A stretch of DNA of 64,000 nucleotides from Malonomonas sp036526255 (GTDB lineage Bacteria; Desulfobacterota; Desulfuromonadia; Desulfuromonadales; Geopsychrobacteraceae), in NCBI GenBank assembly GCA_036526255.1, contig DATCYW010000043.1, forward strand, positions 1 through 64,000, read 5' to 3'. The notes beneath the pieces were generated by a model. The model was not told the DNA's origin. It did not search any database and worked only from the letters and a program-made list of their open reading frames with translations. Below, piece after piece: positions 61,861 through 64,000 of the stretch (positions within the stretch are counted from its first letter, which is position 1; the number at the start of each line of letters is the position of its first letter). Made by a program: the position numbers and the translations under genes.

Positions 61861-63265
61861 ATGTCGCGCAGACCTTTCGGGCAAACTCATTCGGGTCCAT
61901 GGTCAACAGGTCGAGGTTCAGCCGGCGCCACGATAGCTCCTCCATCCGTGACGACGGCTGACGGACCGAGATGCTCGGGCACTTGCTGGGCTGAGCAAGA
62001 AACTCGAAGATCAGGCCGAGCAGGCGAACGTGCCAGACATCCAGCGGATAGCCGAGAAAGACAAACGGATTGCGTTGAAAGTGCCGGCTGAAGGCGGTCG
62101 GTACTCCGGTGCTCTGATTCTGCATCCGGCTTAAAAGAACCAGGTGGTCGCTCTCGGTCATGACCACCGTATCGATTTCAAGCTCCGGATCGAGGCGGTT
62201 ATTCAGAAATGGCGACCCTAACGGCTTGTAAATCACCATTGCGTTTTCAGCTGTGGTCAGATCGACGTTGTCGGCGGTGCAGAATTTTGGATTGGTGTCT
62301 TGCGGGCCCTTGAAAAGCAGAATTTTACCGTCATGCTCGCCGCCCAGCGAACGGATGACGTGGCAGATAATCAGAGGCGTATCCAGCTGTTTTTCCAGGT
62401 TGATATCGATGGTCGTGCTGACAACCAGCGGCGGGCGCTTGATCTTTTTCAGCAGGGTAAAGATCTCCGGCGTCTCCGCCTGCGCCGCCATCTCATCGAT
62501 AATCTCTTCGAGACGCTCTAAAAAACCCTCGCGGCTGCGAACAAATCGCTCGCAGTATTCCGCCGCAGTGGCAAGACAGGGTTCATGGGATGACACATCA
62601 CCCAGCGCCTGAATCAGAGCGGTGGTCGAAAGCGGGCCATCACCGTAAACGCACTGGCCGATAAAAGGGATGCAGCGGCCTGAATGAAGCGCCATTGAGG
62701 CACTGTCGAAATCCGCCGAACAGGGATCGCTGGCTGCATTGGAACTCATAGTTAACAGCCGTTCTTTGTGATCCAGCAAGGCGCTGCGCAGCTGGGCGCG
62801 AAACGCCGGAAGGCTTTCGGATTCTTTAACTGCAGGCGGTTCATGAGCGAAAAAAGCGGCAAACTGGTTCAGGTTAGCACGAAAGGTTTCGACCCAACTG
62901 CGGGCGGCGGCATCGTTTTCCCAGAGATTACCGGGCCAGCTGTCCTGAGCCAGCAGTGGCAGAACGGCGATGTTATTCTGGCGGGCATACTCAAGCTCGA
63001 ACGCGGTGATTGAATCGACACCGTTGCCCCCCTGCTCTTTTGTCGGCACCCAGCCCTGCCGGAAAGCGACGATCAGCAGCATCAGCTGGCAACCCTGCAG
63101 CAGGTTCCGGCATTGCTCGACAGTCTGGCCGGACATGGCGACCGAAGCATGCTCCATCATCACCGGCTTCCACCCCAGATCAAGGATCGTCAGCCGCGCG
63201 ACCGCACGATAGGTTTCGAGATCCTTCGAGGTCGAAGAAACAAAAACCTTGATATCAGTTGCCAA
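61853..63265 (-). CDS. DUF4062 plus degenerate SIR2-like protein
   Basis: 470 residues with a TTG start (GGGG about eight bases upstream; no in-frame ATG nearby). Residues 1-100 are DUF4062 (IKVFVSSTSKDLETYRAVARLTILDLGWKPVMMEH), a TIR-relative found in STAND-type conflict proteins. From about 185 a SIR2-like fold follows: CIPFIGQCVYGDG in place of FxGAGxS, VSTTIDINLEKQL in place of TTNYDxLxE, and LLFKGPQDTNP in place of the HG motif. The residues used for NAD cleavage (Asn and His) are thus absent, so it is probably a sensor or scaffold, not an NADase. First gene of the STAND operon. Confidence 0.75.
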   Translation of the reverse strand: MATDIKVFVSSTSKDLETYRAVARLTILDLGWKPVMMEHASVAMSGQTVEQCRNLLQGCQLMLLIVAFRQGWVPTKEQGGNGVDSITAFELEYARQNNIAVLPLLAQDSWPGNLWENDAAARSWVETFRANLNQFAAFFAHEPPAVKESESLPAFRAQLRSALLDHKERLLTMSSNAASDPCSADFDSASMALHSGRCIPFIGQCVYGDGPLSTTALIQALGDVSSHEPCLATAAEYCERFVRSREGFLERLEEIIDEMAAQAETPEIFTLLKKIKRPPLVVSTTIDINLEKQLDTPLIICHVIRSLGGEHDGKILLFKGPQDTNPKFCTADNVDLTTAENAMVIYKPLGSPFLNNRLDPELEIDTVVMTESDHLVLLSRMQNQSTGVPTAFSRHFQRNPFVFLGYPLDVWHVRLLGLIFEFLAQPSKCPSISVRQPSSRMEELSWRRLNLDLLTMDPNEFARKVCATYE

Positions 63266-63582
63266 TAGCTCATCCCCTTGTCTTAAAAAAAACCGAGTCG
63301 GCGGAAGGATGCTTCTCCTTCGGCAGCTCGGCTTTCTTTTCCCAAAGACGCGACGCCTGCAGTCCGTAGCTTTAACGAATTAACAGACCTCAAAAACGCC
63401 AGCTGCGACCTGATTCTAAGTAGATAACTTAAAAATATCAGACCTTAATGAGAGTTCAAGCGCTGCCCGGCGCTTGGTGGATTTAAATATTTATGGCATG
63501 AACCCTGCTTCGATTTGCTAAGATAGCCCCTTCTTGATGCAAATCGGCCAATCCAGTTTAAAGGCAAAGGGGAAACAATACG
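63266..63582. other. Intergenic leader between the STAND operon and the divergent GNAT gene
   Basis: 317 bp. Besides the terminator at 63285-63331 it has a small hairpin AAGCGC/GCGCTT around 63458-63475. The minus-strand sequence (about 63330-63440) looks structured and might be an RNA leader, but no riboswitch class could be matched by eye. Confidence 0.4.
63285..63331 (-). terminator. Intrinsic terminator inside the 5' leader of the STAND operon
   Basis: On the minus strand a long imperfect stem (CCGAG...CTCGG closing CGAAGGA/TCCTTC) is followed by eight T and then, 15-20 bases later, by the TTG start of the DUF4062-SIR2 gene. Nothing else on that strand lies upstream within the window. 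It could be an attenuator or the end of a small RNA. Confidence 0.65.
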
Positions 63583-64000
63583 ATGGAATGGAATCCCGAA
63601 CAGTTCCCGTACATCCAGAAGCTCACCCCCGCATACGAACGGGCGATCCGCCAGTCGCCGCTGCTCAATATCGACTCGCTGGTGATTCCATCGCCTTATA
63701 TCCTGCATAAAACTATCGACATCGATTACGACCACAGCTTCGTCTGGGACGAAAAGGGCGAGTTGCTTGGCTATATGCTGGTCTATGCCACGCCGGACAA
63801 ACAGACCTTTCATATTTACAAACTGGTCACCAACCCTTTTGGCAGAAGCAAGGGGATCGGCTCGGCTTTCCTGCGCACTCTGGTGCAGACAATGGCTGGC
63901 GATGCCCACATCTACCTCTATGTCTGGGAAAAGCTGCTGAGCTCGATTGACTTTTTTAAGGCCCGGGGCTTCTCGATCACCGACCTGACCGTTTTTCGCA
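63583..64000 (+). CDS. GNAT-type acetyltransferase (3' end outside the window)
   Basis: 139 codons from the ATG at 63583 to the right edge. The GNAT pattern is present: LGYMLVYATPDKQTFHIYKLVTNPFGRSKGIGSAFLRTLVQTM with the acetyl-CoA loop R-x2-G-I-G, and VWEKLLSSIDFFKARGFSITDL. The upstream sequence AAAGGGGAAACAATACG gives the Shine-Dalgarno. It is divergent from the STAND operon. The substrate is unknown and the C-terminus is not seen. Confidence 0.8.
   Translation, partial: MEWNPEQFPYIQKLTPAYERAIRQSPLLNIDSLVIPSPYILHKTIDIDYDHSFVWDEKGELLGYMLVYATPDKQTFHIYKLVTNPFGRSKGIGSAFLRTLVQTMAGDAHIYLYVWEKLLSSIDFFKARGFSITDLTVFR

Noticed and set aside
63332..63440. A GEMM-type or other riboswitch before the STAND operon
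   Set aside because: The terminator-like end recalls riboswitch platforms, but the conserved core of GEMM (or any class I know) could not be found, so only a structured leader is reported.
1..64000. CRISPR arrays, transposases, integrases, tRNA or rRNA genes
   Set aside because: I saw no regularly spaced repeats, transposase frames or RNA-gene signatures by eye; a tRNAscan/ISfinder run would be needed to exclude them.

Overview
The window looks like a chromosomal segment of an obligately anaerobic, energy-limited delta-proteobacterium of the Desulfuromonadia type. The reasons are a selenoprotein, tungsten and Fe-S enzymes, a multiheme c-type cytochrome, PEP-CTERM proteins with sigma-54 promoters, a sodium-pump decarboxylase and moderately high GC. 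Its theme is anaerobic degradation of aromatic acids through benzoyl-CoA, flanked by NAD/TIR/STAND-type conflict genes. The taxonomic call is inference.

Layout. 1-6.6 kb: a truncated TolC-type outer-membrane gene with an operator-like palindrome in its promoter, a TIR-like protein, an acyl-CoA thioesterase, an acyl-CoA synthetase, a TIR-domain protein, and a CoxE-like/MoxR pair separated by an intergenic repeat. 7.5-16 kb (minus strand): an IclR regulator with its own operator, a glutaryl-CoA dehydrogenase with the non-decarboxylating signature, and a biotin-dependent Na+-pumping glutaconyl-CoA decarboxylase (GcdA, B, C, D) plus an OadA/5S-like carboxyltransferase carrying two biotinyl domains. 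16-19 kb: small genes and a PEP-CTERM protein. 18-31 kb (minus): an iron-sulfur protein, Usp proteins, a livKHMGF-type transporter, a benzoate-CoA-ligase-type enzyme, an alpha/beta hydrolase, a feruloyl-CoA-synthetase-type ligase and an acyl-CoA dehydrogenase.

31-38 kb: bcrCBAD, an ATP-dependent class I benzoyl-CoA reductase set in the Thauera gene order, followed by a GNAT and a Usp gene. 38-40 kb: a frameshifted PEP-CTERM protein with a C39-like domain, and an Hcp. 40-52 kb: fdhD plus a complete class II benzoyl-CoA reductase operon bamBCDEFGHI. Its bamF is a selenoprotein interrupted by an in-frame TGA. Both reductase operons and the acyl-CoA dehydrogenase operon share one promoter/operator layout: TTGAC(A/G), 6 bp, then (AGGTA or a close variant)-N6-(TACCT or a close variant), read on the minus strand. 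A GNAT and an Rrf2-family regulator lie divergently beside bamB.

53-63 kb: a triheme lipoprotein cytochrome and a compact four-gene operon: DUF4062+degenerate SIR2, a 1551-aa membrane STAND ATPase with FlhA-like segments, an alpha/beta hydrolase with a repeat-rich tail, and a TIR-like protein with a repeat tail. This is a candidate undescribed immune or signalling system. A partial GNAT gene runs off the right edge.

Together, aromatic acids would be imported, CoA-activated, dearomatised by one or both reductases, and (with beta-oxidation genes elsewhere) taken to glutaryl-CoA, whose decarboxylation is coupled to Na+ export. No tRNA, rRNA, CRISPR array or transposase was seen.
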